Source of the DNA: an uncultured Collinsella sp.
Lineage (GTDB): Bacteria; Actinomycetota; Coriobacteriia; Coriobacteriales; Coriobacteriaceae
Assembly (NCBI GenBank): GCA_959599615.1
Contig: CAUGKA010000125.1
Span: 1-6,121 of the forward strand
Reading direction: 5' to 3'
DNA: 6,121 bases
Shown: positions 5,540-6,121 of the stretch, one piece after another
How the letters are laid out: each line of letters starts with the position of its first letter
Numbering within the stretch: the stretch's first letter is position 1
Notes under the pieces: generated by a model
Told to the model about the DNA's origin: nothing
Database searches by the model: none
What the model saw: only the letters and a program-made list of their open reading frames with translations
Program-made: the position numbers and the translations under genes

Positions 5540-6121
5540 TCACTTGCCGCCACCGACATCCCCCACCGCGCCCTCACGCGCAGCGCACTCGTTGAGATAC
5601 TTGACCGGAATCGGCCACCTGGAGGGAGCTCCGTAGCGCGAAAGCCCCACATTGACCAGCTGAACCAGCAGCTCGGACAGATCATCACCTTCGAGCACCT
5701 CAATCGAGCGTACATGGATCGCCGTTGCCACATCCTCTTTGGTGCCGTTGTTGACGCCGACAAAGTAGCAGGTCATCCCTGCGCGTTCGAACGTTCCAAT
5801 GCCGTAATAGGGCGAGTTGTAACTCTCGAAAAACTCCTTCTTACGACCCGCCTTACCCGTAAGCTGGTAATCGCGCACCAAGTTCACGAAGTCGCTAGAG
5901 AAGGTCGTCAAGCCCGTATCCCGCACGCGTGCGAGCATAGCGCGTCCGCCCGCCCGCACGTCAAAGATATAGGCGTCCTTGTCGAGCTTACCCTCGGCCG
6001 TCAGCAGCTCAAGCTCCATCTCGTCCACGGGACCGTCCTCGATCGGATGTGAGGCGTAGTCCATGGCCCCGTCCGCACCGATCGTCAACGTCGCAAGGCG
6101 CTCATCTAGCTCAACCTTATC
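5540..6121 (-). CDS. Protein of unknown function, C-terminal 193 residues only
   Basis: The frame is open from the right edge of the window to the TGA at 5540-5542. The real start lies outside; an internal TTG at 6088 has no support because the frame continues upstream (DKVELDERLAT). I do not recognise the family. The visible part is soluble and mixed alpha/beta in look. Segments include MELELLTAEGKLDKDAYIFD (about 35-54), FVNLVRDYQLTGKAGRKKEF (78-97), the aromatic SYNSPYYGIGTFE (100-112), CYFVGVNNGTKEDVATA (118-134) and a helical DLSELLVQLVNVGLSRYG (147-164). The last dozen residues (AAREGAVGDVGGGK) look like a disordered tail. There is no transmembrane segment or sorting signal. No clear terminator follows; the next gene has its own promoter. 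Confidence 0.8.
   Translation of the reverse strand, partial: DKVELDERLATLTIGADGAMDYASHPIEDGPVDEMELELLTAEGKLDKDAYIFDVRAGGRAMLARVRDTGLTTFSSDFVNLVRDYQLTGKAGRKKEFFESYNSPYYGIGTFERAGMTCYFVGVNNGTKEDVATAIHVRSIEVLEGDDLSELLVQLVNVGLSRYGAPSRWPIPVKYLNECAAREGAVGDVGGGK

Overview
The window looks like chromosomal DNA from a high-GC Gram-positive gut-type actinobacterium, most likely a member of the Coriobacteriia such as Collinsella. The reasons are GC-rich coding DNA, strong AGGAGG-type ribosome binding sites, and a sortase-anchored, alanine-rich surface protein carrying a CAP domain. This placement is inferred from style; there is no marker gene here. All six convincing genes lie on the minus strand, so the window reads biologically from right to left. 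The long open frames on the plus strand are antisense shadows.

Reading in transcription order. (1) 6121-5540 is the C-terminal part of a protein of unknown function, cut by the window edge. (2) 5539-5387 is an AT-rich intergenic region with a good promoter (TTGCAT, 17 bp, TATACT) and a perfect 6-bp hairpin in the predicted leader. It drives a 64-residue acidic protein (5386-5192) of unknown function. (3) 5070-1720 encodes a 1116-residue exported protein. It has a signal peptide, a coiled-coil arm of about 370 residues, a CAP/SCP domain with a complete His/Glu tetrad, a second arm of similar length, and a C-terminal MPATG sorting signal. (4) A strong intrinsic terminator (1696-1646) sits only 22 nt before the start codon of a small predicted membrane-anchored protein (1623-1258) with a His/Cys metal-binding module of the Ada-like type. 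(5) 1129-374 and 364-1 (cut by the window edge) encode two calcineurin-like metallophosphoesterases from different subfamilies. They are separated by 9 nt and are almost certainly co-transcribed.

The most notable object is the giant surface protein. Its plan (coil, globular CAP domain, coil, wall anchor) has two arms of nearly equal length, so it could fold back into a long stalk with the CAP domain at the tip. A divergent 26-residue motif occurs both just before the CAP domain and inside the second arm. I see no CRISPR array, tRNA or rRNA gene, insertion sequence or prophage hallmark. Nothing here can be called a defence or mobile system.
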